This document shows, one piece after another, positions 8,303-17,255 of a stretch of 64,000 nt of DNA. A program made the position numbers and the translations under genes. Position 1 is the stretch's first letter. Every line of letters begins with the position of its first letter. The stretch is taken from contig NZ_CP051180.1 in the NCBI RefSeq assembly GCF_012295575.1, positions 2,232,001 through 2,296,000 on the forward strand, given 5' to 3'. Under the pieces are notes generated by a model. The model saw only the letters and a list, made by a program, of their open reading frames with translations, made no database searches and was not told where the DNA came from. The DNA is from Ferrimonas lipolytica. GTDB taxonomy: Bacteria > Pseudomonadota > Gammaproteobacteria > Enterobacterales > Shewanellaceae.

Positions 8303-8330
8303 GTTAGCGGTTAGCGGTTAGCGGTTAGCG
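8303..8330. repeat. Four tandem copies of the heptamer GTTAGCG
   Basis: Perfect 7-bp repeats at 8303, 8310, 8317 and 8324. The last copy contains the stop codon of the minus-strand patatin gene. Confidence 0.9.
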
Positions 8331-9302
8331 TAGATGCCGAGCCTGTTGCAAGCGCGCAACCTCGGCTTCCAAAATATGCGCCACTCTAGCTACCGCCGCC
8401 TCCCCAGCCTCAATTGCATCGGCAGCCCGTTGAAACTCAATGGTGACAATGTCACCAACCTGAGGTAGCACCACCACCTCTGGTGGATCCCCCATCATCT
8501 TCGAACGCTTATGGCGCTGCTCCAAGATCTCCATCGACTGATGCATAACCGCCAGCGCGTTGGATTGGGCAGCATCGTTACCGCTAAAGCTGTCGGTGAT
8601 GCGGTCAATAAACTCACGCCCAGAAACCAGCAAATCCATAAAGCCACCGCTATGACTTTTCACCGGTACAACTGACGATGCAAGCTCGTCATCTGACTCC
8701 AACGGTTTATCAGTATTAATCCGCACCGGCATTTCACCATGTTGACGTCCATCACCATGCAGATCGACCGCAATCACCATGTCTGCCCCCAACGCTCGTG
8801 CTGCCGATACTGGCACTGGGTTAACCACTGCACCATCGACTAACCAACGATTACCAATCTGTTTCGGCATAACAAAGCCGGGGATTGCACAAGATGCACC
8901 AACCACGTCCTCAAGTTTGCCCTGCTCCAGCCAAACTTCTTGGCCACTGTAAAGATCGGTGGCAACCGCAATGAATGGCATCGTCAGCTCATCAACGCTA
9001 TTAATGCCTATTGCTTCAGTTGCGGCGGCAAACACGCGCTCACCGCCAATTATCCCGCCTCTACGCCACGATAGATCCAATAGGTTAAAGACATCCCAAC
9101 CACTGAAGTTGCAAACCCACTGTTCCAGTTCATCCAATTTACCCGCGGCATAGGCGGCGCCAACAAACGCACCAATGGAACAACCAGCCACTAGATTTGG
9201 TTTGATCCCCAATCTATCGAGCCCTCGCAGCACACCGATGTGAGCCCAACCTTTAGCGGCGCCACTGCCTAACGCGATGCCGATACGGATGTCGTTATCC
9301 AT
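8325..9302 (-). CDS. rssA: RssA-like patatin-family phospholipase
   Basis: 325 residues, soluble. The patatin domain carries the oxyanion loop GIALGSGAAKGWAHIG (residues 8-23), the nucleophile elbow GCSIG (Ser42) and the Asp of the dyad in VDGAVVNPVP (Asp156). This is the RssA/NTE-like bacterial group, predicted lipid acyl hydrolases with cytoplasmic location; the natural substrate is unknown. The C-terminal 120 residues are charged and partly helical, longer than in the shortest members. The last codons run into a 7-bp tandem repeat, which may have altered the terminal residues. Confidence 0.85.
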   Translation of the reverse strand: MDNDIRIGIALGSGAAKGWAHIGVLRGLDRLGIKPNLVAGCSIGAFVGAAYAAGKLDELEQWVCNFSGWDVFNLLDLSWRRGGIIGGERVFAAATEAIGINSVDELTMPFIAVATDLYSGQEVWLEQGKLEDVVGASCAIPGFVMPKQIGNRWLVDGAVVNPVPVSAARALGADMVIAVDLHGDGRQHGEMPVRINTDKPLESDDELASSVVPVKSHSGGFMDLLVSGREFIDRITDSFSGNDAAQSNALAVMHQSMEILEQRHKRSKMMGDPPEVVVLPQVGDIVTIEFQRAADAIEAGEAAVARVAHILEAEVARLQQARHLR

Positions 9303-9487
9303 AATAAATGTCCATTTATTTCAATGTGATAAATATATTCTATGGTTTATTTTTTATAATCCACATGACCTGCCCTCATCCGCACTACCCTTAATTTAAT
9401 ATGAAAGCAATCATACTTTGACAAGGTGTGGTGCAGGTGGTACTTTCGCGCGCTTATTTTTAACCAAATTTCAGGCTCATCCTATCA

Positions 9488-11047
9488 ATGTTTGAACTTC
9501 GCAGTAATCCTGATGCTTCCGCTAAAGCGGATCTGCTCTCCGGTTTAACCGTAGCGCTAGCACTGATACCAGAAGCGGTGGCCTTTGCCTTCGTTGCCGG
9601 TGTCGAACCAATGGTTGGTTTATACGCCGCCTTTATCGTAGGTATTATCACCGCAATCTTTGGCGGTCGTCCGGGCATGATCTCCGGCGCAACTGGCGCC
9701 ATGGCCGTTGTGATGGTCGCACTTGTTGCTGAACACGGGGTTCAATACCTGTTTGCAGCGGTGGTGTTAACCGGCATATTGCAGATCAGTGCTGGCTTAC
9801 TGCGCCTAGGTAAGTTCATCCGTTTGGTGCCTCACCCAGTAATGTTGGGTTTCGTCAACGGCTTGGCCATTGTGATTTTCCTTGCTCAGCTAGGTCAATT
9901 CAAGGTACTTGATGCCTCTGGCAGCATGGTTTGGATGCAAGGCGAAATGCTTTACACCATGCTGGGTCTTATCGCCCTAACCATGGCTATCATCCACTTC
10001 CTACCGAAACTGACCAATGCCATTCCATCATCATTGGCTGCCATTTTAGTGGTTGCTCTATTGGTACATGGTTTAGGGCTAGATACCCCAACCGTAATTG
10101 ATTTCGTTCGTTCGATGACAGGCGACGTTAACTCCACCTTGGAAGGTAGCTTACCAACCTTCGCTATCCCAGCGGTGCCGTTTAACTTCGAAACTCTGTG
10201 GATCGTATTGCCATACAGTATGATTTTAGCCTCTGTTGGCCTGATTGAGTCATTGCTTACATTGACTCTGGTAGACGAATTGACCCAAACCCGTGGTAAA
10301 GGTAACCGCGAGTGTGTGGCTCAAGGCAGCGCAAACTTAGTGTCCGGTTTCTTCGGTGCAATGGGTGGTTGTGCCATGATTGGTCAGTCGATGATTAACA
10401 TCAACTCCGGTGGCCGTTCGCGCCTATCCGGTGCATCAGCGGCAATGTTCCTGCTGGCGTTCATCTTATTCGGTGCAACCCTTATTGAGATGATACCAAT
10501 CGCGGCACTGGTTGGTGTTATGTTTATGGTGGTACTGGGTACCTTCGAGTGGTCAAGCTTCCGCATTGTCAACAAGATCCCTAAGTCCGATGCCTTCGTC
10601 ATTGTGCTGGTATCAGCGGTTACTGTATTGACTGATTTGGCCATTGCAGTATTGGTTGGTGTAATCGTTTCCGCCCTGCGCTTTGCTTGGGAACACGCTA
10701 CCCACATGATGGCGCCAAGCCATATCGATCAGTTCGGTCGCAAGATTTACAAGGTTCAAGGGCCGTTGTTCTTCGCTTCAACCACCTCGTTCCTTGAGCT
10801 GTTTGACGCCAACAACGATCCGGAAGATGTAATTGTCGACTTCGCCGATTCTCGAGTTGCCGATCACTCCGCTCTGGAAGCAATTGATACCTTGGCAGAG
10901 CGTTACCTGCGCGAAGGTAAGCGTCTGCACCTCCGTCACCTAAGCCCTGAGTGTCGTCGCCTGCTGCACAAAGCTGGCAACCTGGTTGAAGTGAACCTGA
11001 TGGAAGATCCTAACTACAAAGTAGCAGTGGACGAATTGGCCGGTTAA
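9488..11047 (+). CDS. SulP-family anion transporter with STAS domain
   Basis: 519 residues. About 12 membrane segments begin with [20 protein letters not shown], the SulP signature near residues 14-33, followed by [19 protein letters not shown]. From about residue 415 a cytoplasmic STAS domain follows ([19 protein letters not shown], then [18 protein letters not shown]). SulP proteins move sulfate, bicarbonate or dicarboxylates; the substrate cannot be decided here. No carbonic anhydrase gene is adjacent. A strong terminator follows. Confidence 0.9.
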   Translation: MFELRSNPDASAKADLLSGLTVALALIPEAVAFAFVAGVEPMVGLYAAFIVGIITAIFGGRPGMISGATGAMAVVMVALVAEHGVQYLFAAVVLTGILQISAGLLRLGKFIRLVPHPVMLGFVNGLAIVIFLAQLGQFKVLDASGSMVWMQGEMLYTMLGLIALTMAIIHFLPKLTNAIPSSLAAILVVALLVHGLGLDTPTVIDFVRSMTGDVNSTLEGSLPTFAIPAVPFNFETLWIVLPYSMILASVGLIESLLTLTLVDELTQTRGKGNRECVAQGSANLVSGFFGAMGGCAMIGQSMININSGGRSRLSGASAAMFLLAFILFGATLIEMIPIAALVGVMFMVVLGTFEWSSFRIVNKIPKSDAFVIVLVSAVTVLTDLAIAVLVGVIVSALRFAWEHATHMMAPSHIDQFGRKIYKVQGPLFFASTTSFLELFDANNDPEDVIVDFADSRVADHSALEAIDTLAERYLREGKRLHLRHLSPECRRLLHKAGNLVEVNLMEDPNYKVAVDELAG

Positions 11048-11072
11048 ACCGCTGCCCTTTCTGTCATGCTAG

Positions 11073-11110
11073 AAAAAATGGCGCTAACCAGTGGTTAGCG
11101 CCATTTTTTT
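11073..11110 (+). terminator. Terminator after the SulP gene
   Basis: Stem ATGGCGCTAACC / GGTTAGCGCCAT with 3-base loop and a run of seven T. A MITE copy starts directly at the end of the T-run. Confidence 0.92.
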
Positions 11111-11375
11111 GCTGTGTCATAGTTAGCTGTTGAGAGTTATCTCAAGCCTGCGGCTGAAGCGGTTGTGATGTTTACAAGGGGCTCTGTCGCGGTGGCGACG
11201 GCACACTCGTATGCATTAGGGGGGAGCTTCGCCCCCTTTGGAATCCCCCTTGCCTTAGGTCGCAGTCCAAAGCGGCAGAAGATCGACGGCGGTAATACTT
11301 TCCTCTTGTACCAAAACTCGCCTAGCCGGTGCTTTAACAACATTGGAAACAACAACACTTAGCTGGTACACAGCC
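11111..11375 (-). mobile_element. MITE family 1, copy 3
   Basis: About 265 bp, reverse-complement orientation. Ends are GCTGTGTCATAGTTAGCTGTTG and the complement of GGCTGTGTACCAGC. The interior shares the segments GGGGGAGCTTCGCCCCC and CTTGCCTTAGGTCGCAGTCC with the other copies. No clear target duplication is visible, so the flanks have changed since insertion. It may have truncated the decayed gene that follows. Confidence 0.8.
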
Positions 11376-11857
11376 GATTAAAACGATAACCATCAGTGCT
11401 ACGGATATCGACCAGTTGAAGTCCTCCGTCAGTACCAGCAACGCACAAATCAACCAAATCTATCAGCCGCTAAGTTCTGCTCCCCAAATTATTGCCACCA
11501 ACGACAGTCGGTTCCAAAGGCTATACCACCGATGTACTGGCCTATGAATGGATCCATGCAGAGCTACCTCATCGCATTGAATTTGTCGCCGAACTGACGC
11601 AGCCCCCGACATGGTTTAGCAAGAGAGCTGCAGCCAAAGTCGATTATCGCGCCACACTGCTGCTGCCAAATAACAGCCTAATCGAAGATGAAATCACTCA
11701 GATTAAGTCGGTGTTTTCATTTAAAGACTTTATCGGCAGTGATCTCCGTTATTAGTCAGCAGCACGGGTTGCCATTGAGCCCTATGAGCCGAAAATGATC
11801 TATGCTGACCTAGAGAGTTCGAATCAAGGCGCAAACTTTGCTGAACTGATTAATTAA
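11376..11857 (+). pseudogene. Decayed gene of unknown identity
   Basis: Coding-like sequence broken by one frameshift and one stop. Frame one reads TDIDQLKSSVSTSNAQINQI until about 11500. A shifted frame then runs from 11492 to a TAG at 11755 (LAYEWIHAELPHRIEFVAEL, then KVDYRATLLLPNNSLIEDEI). After the stop the same frame continues VAIEPYEPKMIYADLESSNQ up to a TAA at 11857. I do not recognise the family. The start is missing, probably lost when the MITE was inserted. Confidence 0.5.
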
Positions 11858-12027
11858 CGGGATTCACTGTGGCTTTGGACAATTTCTAACAATCCAACCG
11901 CCACACCTTATATTAACAAAATCTACATCATTAAAATCTACATCACGAAAAACTAATTAAGGGATTGCAGATAGATGGCTCATCACCTAACTTGAATCAC
12001 TCTCCCATTTGGCAAGGACGGCGCTCA

Positions 12028-12975
12028 GTGTTAGAAAAGCTTAGAGAACTCGATTTTTTTAGTCTAATGGTATTTAAAACCATTAGTGATACTCGCCATG
12101 CCAACGTTGCGGCTCAGCAATTAGCGGTTTCACCATCCAAGGTCAGCCGTTGTTTAAACTCAATGCGGCACCTATTGGACGACGAACTGTTTTACCGACG
12201 CCAACAGGGGCTGTTACCGACGCCACTGGCAGAGCGCTTATATCAACCGGTCTGTAAGGTATTAGCCAGTTACCAACAATTCGAGTCTCAAGTTTATCCA
12301 GTTTCCAATGAACAGCAATCTAAAATAAAAATTGGCGTTTGCTCATTATTACTTCCTGCTTTAGCTCTGCGCTTACATCAATTAAACAATAACTACCTAT
12401 TATCTACTATTGATTTATTTCAATGGAGTAGCGATTCCATTGAAAAAATAAATCAAGGCGAGCTTGATATCGGTGTGTGCTTTGAGCGAAACGATTCAAA
12501 TAATATTACCTATGAAACACTAGGCAACATTAAATCAATGAGCTTAGTCGCCGCTAACAACCACCCAGTCTGGGCAAATATAGATAACTTCTCGTTAGAG
12601 TTAATGTGCGACTACCCGTTCTACTATGTTCCCACACCGGGGCTAAACAAGCGGGTAGATCCAATCGAGGCATACTGCCACCAACAAGGGATAACACCGC
12701 CATCGATTGAAAGCTGCGTAGATAGAGAAGAGCTATACGCCAAACTCCTCACTGGGCCGGGGTTAACATTTTCAGGCCCTAAGGCGATCAGTGACTTCAA
12801 TGCCAACATGCCAGGGCTAAGCGTCTTTGACCTACCGCAACAGCAGGTTGATGCTATCCATGCTTGCGCCTCCTCACCGATGTACCGGTTGGTTGAACGG
12901 ATGCCAATATATCGTCGTTATGACGATGAAATGAGAACAACTATTATTAATATCTTAAAGCAGATGATTAATTGA
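12028..12975 (+). CDS. LysR-family transcriptional regulator
   Basis: 315 residues from the GTG at 12028, which has AAGGA 9 bases upstream and puts the helix-turn-helix at the usual place; a TTG at 11965 would add 21 residues but lacks spacing to a ribosome site. The N-terminal winged HTH reads FSLMVFKTISDTRHANVAAQ, then QLAVSPSKVSRCLNSMRHLL. The effector-binding domain (about residues 90-310) is divergent. It lies 200 bases upstream of, and in the same direction as, the decaheme lipoprotein gene and may control it; that is inferred from position only. An AT-rich inverted repeat (AGCAATTGA...TCAATTGCT, 13017-13045) lies between the two genes. Confidence 0.82.
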   Translation: MLEKLRELDFFSLMVFKTISDTRHANVAAQQLAVSPSKVSRCLNSMRHLLDDELFYRRQQGLLPTPLAERLYQPVCKVLASYQQFESQVYPVSNEQQSKIKIGVCSLLLPALALRLHQLNNNYLLSTIDLFQWSSDSIEKINQGELDIGVCFERNDSNNITYETLGNIKSMSLVAANNHPVWANIDNFSLELMCDYPFYYVPTPGLNKRVDPIEAYCHQQGITPPSIESCVDREELYAKLLTGPGLTFSGPKAISDFNANMPGLSVFDLPQQQVDAIHACASSPMYRLVERMPIYRRYDDEMRTTIINILKQMIN

Positions 12976-13016
12976 TATAGTTGCGATTGAAAATGGAAAA
13001 GAATTTACTCACTAGC

Positions 13017-13045
13017 AGCAATTGAAATTATCAATATCAATTGCT
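13017..13045. terminator. Inverted repeat between lysR and decaheme gene
   Basis: Arms AGCAATTGA / TCAATTGCT with an AT-rich loop. It could be a weak terminator or a regulator site ahead of the cytochrome gene. Confidence 0.4.
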
Positions 13046-13176
13046 GAAATTCTACTTTAGGCATGTTAATGCACAGTTCACAAAGATAAAAACCAATTAC
13101 TTCATAGGCTTTTCTAATGTTCCGTTATCGCTAATAGTTAATTTACTGCGATTGCAGTCAAATAATAAGGAACGTG

Positions 13177-15525
13177 ATGATGAAACGATTCAATAAATCG
13201 ATATTAGCAGTGACGCTAAGTAGTCTACTGTGCATTGCCGGTTGTAGTGATGGCGATGATGGTTCTGATGGTGCTGATGGCGCACCAGGTGCTCCAGGCG
13301 AGCCGGGAAGTTCCATTGGTAACACGACCAGCTCCGTTGCCTCTGCTGCTGATCTCATGCTCACCCTAGCCCCTAGCGACATTGTTGTCACCGGAACCGA
13401 CGCGTTCCAAATTAAGTTCACCGCTGCAGGCACCAATGCTCAAGGGCAGACTGTGCCATTTTCTGGCCTAGATAAAATTGCAATCTACGTTACCAACCAA
13501 GCAGCTAACGATACTGAAATCGGCTCACCACTGTTATGGACTAACCATGCCATGGCTAATGACGCTGGTTACTCGATGTACTGTACTCCAGAAGGCACTA
13601 CAACCTCTTGGGGCGCAGAAGTAGACGCCTGTACCTTAGTAGAGGACGCAGATAATCCAGGCACCTACACCGGTACATGGGAGCACGAAGGCGCAGCACC
13701 GATTATCCTTGCTGATGGCGATGTCAACAATCTTCACCGAGTGATGATTCGTACCTACGACCTCGTCGATGCCAATGGTGACGCCGTTGACAATAAAGCG
13801 CTCTCCGCTGTTTTAGACTTCATTCCAGCTACTGGTGAGCTGGCGATATCTGAAAAAGACAGTGTATCTAACGAATCTTGTATCAAGTGTCACGGCGAGA
13901 TTGATGGTTACCCTGAAGGTGAATACCGCATCTCCAATATCGAAGCACACCACAACTACCAACAAGTTGAGAACTGTATCGCTTGTCACAACCCTGCTAT
14001 CGCCGGCGGTGAAGACGACCCAGCTATCGGTTTTAACGCAGACTTTGGTCCAATGATCCACCGCTTACACGCAGGCCATAACATTGAAGAGATGCTGGAA
14101 GGTGAAGCAGCAGAGATGTTTGGCCATATTGGTTACCCTGCTGAATTAACCGAATGTACTGTTTGTCACGATGGCGAACCAACATGGGCGTTCAACATTA
14201 CAGCTGATGCCTGTGAGTCTTGCCACATTGACGTTGACTTCGCTACCGGCGAAGGCCACTCCCAATACAATCTGGCTCAGTCAGACGACGGTTCTTGTGC
14301 CGAATGTCACGGTTCAGGTGGCTTATCGCCAGCCGAAGCACACAAAATCGGTCGCCGCGACGACATGGTTGCTGCTAAAGCGTTTGTAGTTGAGGTGCAA
14401 AAACTTGAAGTTATCGACAACGGCATTAACGATGACTTTAGCAGCACACTTCGTGCTACTTCTAAAGTCACCATGAATGGCGCGGACCCAGCCGATGACC
14501 TAGATTTCACTCCTTACATGACCAATTCCGATCGCGGTTTGTTGATCGGTAACGTCGATGCCAACGGCACTGTTACTCGTGGCATGGGCATGAAAGTAAC
14601 TACCGGCGGTGGCAACTTCGTTAGCCTCACAGATGGCATTTTGATCACTGAGATGCTGGTAGATGATGCTCGTCTTACCGGCACTCTATACGCTACTGCT
14701 GAAGTTCAGGTTTGTGGTGATGGCACGCAAACAGTTGAATGTGGCTCTGACGAAGCCTTGACTAACCTCGATGGTTCAGATTTTGGCTTTGCCAACGATG
14801 CACCAATTAACTACATCGATCTTGACGGCGGTGAAGCCATTACTGCACGTATCGATGATCCTAGCCGCACTACCATTGATGAAAGTACCTGTAACGCTTG
14901 TCACGACAACCTAACTCACGTTAAAAGCACTCATGGTGCTAGCGACTTCAACCAGTGTATGGATTGTCACAACGAAACCTGGGGCGGTTCTTTCCACTCA
15001 GAAAAAACAGCCCTTCTGGTAGATGACGATGGTGAGTTCCTGTTAGATAATAGCGGTGAGCAGCAGATCATCGAGACACTGGATACCTACGGAACCCGCG
15101 ATCTTGTTACCGTAGCCCACCGTTACCACAGTGGTGCTTGGGATAACGGCAGTGCTGTAGGTGTTTACTTAGTTCAGTACCCTGACGGCACTAACGAAAC
15201 CCATGGCTACTCTGCACCATCTACTGACTGTGAAGCTTGTCATATCGAAGATGTACAATTCTTCGCTGCAGATGGTGGTTTGTTCTCTGGTAAACGTGCA
15301 ATGTCTATTGGTGATGATGAATTCATCTCGCCAGTGTCAGAGGCTTGTCGCTCTTGTCACCAGCACTCTACTGAGTCCGCTTTGGCTCACTTCAAGTCAA
15401 ATGGTGCTTACACACTAAATGACGCCGCAGACACTGAGAACCTGCCAGTAGAAAGCTGCGCCGTATGTCACGCTGAAGGCAAAACCTACGGTGTTGATAT
15501 CATGCACGCTGGTGGTTCCCACTAA
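13177..15525 (+). CDS. OmcA/MtrC-family decaheme c-type cytochrome lipoprotein
   Basis: About 782 residues; AAGGA precedes GTG ATG ATG at 13174-13182, so the exact start is one of three adjacent codons. The signal peptide ends in the lipobox CIAG-C, predicting a lipid-anchored protein. A short collagen-like stretch (GAPGAPGEPG) follows the anchor. Ten CXXCH heme sites are present in two groups: CIKCH, CIACH, CTVCH, CESCH, CAECH, then after a beta-rich segment CNACH, CMDCH, CEACH, CRSCH, CAVCH, from about residue 235 to 761. Five plus five hemes with intervening beta domains is the OmcA/MtrC/MtrF architecture, surface cytochromes that pass electrons to extracellular acceptors. No MtrA or MtrB partner is adjacent. 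Confidence 0.93.
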   Translation: MMKRFNKSILAVTLSSLLCIAGCSDGDDGSDGADGAPGAPGEPGSSIGNTTSSVASAADLMLTLAPSDIVVTGTDAFQIKFTAAGTNAQGQTVPFSGLDKIAIYVTNQAANDTEIGSPLLWTNHAMANDAGYSMYCTPEGTTTSWGAEVDACTLVEDADNPGTYTGTWEHEGAAPIILADGDVNNLHRVMIRTYDLVDANGDAVDNKALSAVLDFIPATGELAISEKDSVSNESCIKCHGEIDGYPEGEYRISNIEAHHNYQQVENCIACHNPAIAGGEDDPAIGFNADFGPMIHRLHAGHNIEEMLEGEAAEMFGHIGYPAELTECTVCHDGEPTWAFNITADACESCHIDVDFATGEGHSQYNLAQSDDGSCAECHGSGGLSPAEAHKIGRRDDMVAAKAFVVEVQKLEVIDNGINDDFSSTLRATSKVTMNGADPADDLDFTPYMTNSDRGLLIGNVDANGTVTRGMGMKVTTGGGNFVSLTDGILITEMLVDDARLTGTLYATAEVQVCGDGTQTVECGSDEALTNLDGSDFGFANDAPINYIDLDGGEAITARIDDPSRTTIDESTCNACHDNLTHVKSTHGASDFNQCMDCHNETWGGSFHSEKTALLVDDDGEFLLDNSGEQQIIETLDTYGTRDLVTVAHRYHSGAWDNGSAVGVYLVQYPDGTNETHGYSAPSTDCEACHIEDVQFFAADGGLFSGKRAMSIGDDEFISPVSEACRSCHQHSTESALAHFKSNGAYTLNDAADTENLPVESCAVCHAEGKTYGVDIMHAGGSH

Positions 15526-15606
15526 CTCCTAATTGGTCGGGGCTTGCTCCGGCCTTTAGGCAACCGTTGCTAGGCGGCTTTCCCTGCTAGAGTCGCTCGG
15601 CAATCC

Positions 15607-15635
15607 AAAGGAAGGACATTTGTCCTTCCTTTTTT
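15607..15635 (+). terminator. Terminator after the decaheme gene
   Basis: Perfect stem AAAGGAAGGACA / TGTCCTTCCTTT followed by T-run. Confidence 0.88.
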
Positions 15636-15701
15636 AGTTGGTACTAAACCTAGCGCCAAGCCTTACTCTGTTACTTAATATTTGCCGCAGTCTATAACGC
15701 A

Positions 15702-15725
15702 AAAACGACGCCGAAGCGTCGTTTT
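15702..15725. terminator. Terminator below dbpA
   Basis: Stem AAAACGACGC / GCGTCGTTTT with CGAA loop, 20 bases past the dbpA stop; bidirectional. Confidence 0.85.
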
Positions 15726-15745
15726 GATAGAGCGAAAACTGATAA

Positions 15746-17131
15746 TTATTTATGCAGTTTTACAATCAAGTTGCGGCCTTTGATCTTGTCGCGTTGCAGA
15801 ATGTGCAGGGCATTTTTAGCGTGCTCACGCTCAATTGCTACGTAGCTCAAACGGTCACCAACGTGGATGTTACCAACCACCTTGCCAGACAAGGTTTTAT
15901 CGGCAGTCAGGGCGCCAAGAATATCGCCAGGGCGCATCTTGCTCTTACGACCAGCGCCGATAGAGATGGTCATCATCGGCGGGGTTAGGTCAACGTGGGT
16001 AACCAAGTTAAGGCTGTCGAACGACTCCCGTGGGATATCCACACCAGCTAAGTCTTCAATCGCCAGCAAGCGCTTGGTTTCGTTGCCGCTGCACAGGCTT
16101 ACCGCTACGCCCTGCTCACCGGCACGGCCAGTACGCCCTACACGGTGGACGTGTACTTCAGGCTCAAAGGCGATGTCGTAGTTCACCACCATCGCCAGCG
16201 ACTTAATATCCAAGCCACGGGCAGCAACGTCGGTTGCTACCAGTACCGAAGCACTCTTGTTACTGAAACGCACCAAAGTACGATCGCGTTCTTGCTGGTC
16301 GAGATCGCCATGCAGTTCCAGTACCGACACTCCTGCGTCATGCAGGTCGTCAGCGACGTTTTGACAGGCGATACGGGTGTTACAAAACACCACGGTCGAC
16401 TCTGGCTGATGCTGTGCCAATAGCGCCAACAGGGCCGTTGGCTTTTGCGCTGGGCTCAGTTCAATCGCACTTTGTTCGATGTCGTTGCTCGGTTCAGAGT
16501 CAATCTTAACCATCACTGGCTGTGACTGAACCTTGGCGGTCATCGCCTCAATCTCAGTTGGGTACGTGGCTGAGAACAGTAACGTTTGGCGCTGATGCGG
16601 CACATCACCCATGATGGCGTTGATGTCATCTTCAAAGCCCATGTCGAGCATACGATCAGCTTCATCGAGCACTAATGTTTCTAAGCGATCGAGGTGCAGG
16701 TTGCCATTTTCTAGATGCTTACGAATACGGCCTGGAGTGCCTACCGCAATATGACAGCCGTGCTCTAGCGAACCGGTTTGGGCACGCATTGGCATACCAC
16801 CGCACAGAGTCAAAATCTTTACGTTTGGCCATGCGCGCGCCAGTTGACGCAACACCTTAGTTACCTGATCCGCCAGCTCACGAGTAGGACACAACACCAG
16901 CGCCTGAGTCTGCATCCGTTTAGGATCAAGGTGGCTCAGCAGCCCTAAGCCAAACGCAACGGTTTTACCACTGCCGGTCTTTGCTTGGCCTACGACGTCA
17001 TCACCACGCAGGATAGCGGGTAACGCTTGCGCTTGAATTGGGGTCATCTCGGTAAAACCAAGTTGATTTAAGTTGTCTACACAAGGCTTAGACAGAGGCA
17101 AAGAAGTAAAGGCAGAGGTCACGATAGGCAT
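15746..17131 (-). CDS. dbpA: ATP-dependent RNA helicase DbpA
   Basis: 461 residues from the ATG at 17131; 16 further upstream codons are open but the family length (about 460) and the Q-motif position favour this start. DEAD-box motifs in order: Q-motif FTEMTPIQAQALP, Walker A AKTGSGKT (50-57), PTREL, DEAD in VLDEADRMLDMGF (156-159), SAT in LLFSATYP, and HRVGRTGRAG. The C-terminal domain (about 385-461, SIGAGRKSKMRPGDILGAL) is the RNA-binding module that recognises hairpin 92 of 23S rRNA. It acts in large ribosomal subunit assembly. Confidence 0.93.
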   Translation of the reverse strand: MPIVTSAFTSLPLSKPCVDNLNQLGFTEMTPIQAQALPAILRGDDVVGQAKTGSGKTVAFGLGLLSHLDPKRMQTQALVLCPTRELADQVTKVLRQLARAWPNVKILTLCGGMPMRAQTGSLEHGCHIAVGTPGRIRKHLENGNLHLDRLETLVLDEADRMLDMGFEDDINAIMGDVPHQRQTLLFSATYPTEIEAMTAKVQSQPVMVKIDSEPSNDIEQSAIELSPAQKPTALLALLAQHQPESTVVFCNTRIACQNVADDLHDAGVSVLELHGDLDQQERDRTLVRFSNKSASVLVATDVAARGLDIKSLAMVVNYDIAFEPEVHVHRVGRTGRAGEQGVAVSLCSGNETKRLLAIEDLAGVDIPRESFDSLNLVTHVDLTPPMMTISIGAGRKSKMRPGDILGALTADKTLSGKVVGNIHVGDRLSYVAIEREHAKNALHILQRDKIKGRNLIVKLHK

Positions 17132-17202
17132 CTCATTATGGTGGGCAGTTAGGCTGCAATTTGAAGCAACCACGAACAAGGGCGGCGACTATAACAAAAA
17201 AA

Positions 17203-17226
17203 GCCCAAAGTGACTGCACTTTGGGC
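17203..17226 (-). terminator. Terminator of the flgF-flgL operon
   Basis: Stem GCCCAAAGTG / CACTTTGGGC followed on the minus strand by TTTTTTTG. It lies just after flgL and before the dbpA upstream region. Confidence 0.88.
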
Positions 17227-17255
17227 GATTCTTATTCGCTTAGTTAGCCATTAAC

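Noticed and set aside
8303-8330. Tandem heptamers as a CRISPR-like array
   Set aside because: No spacers; a simple tandem repeat.
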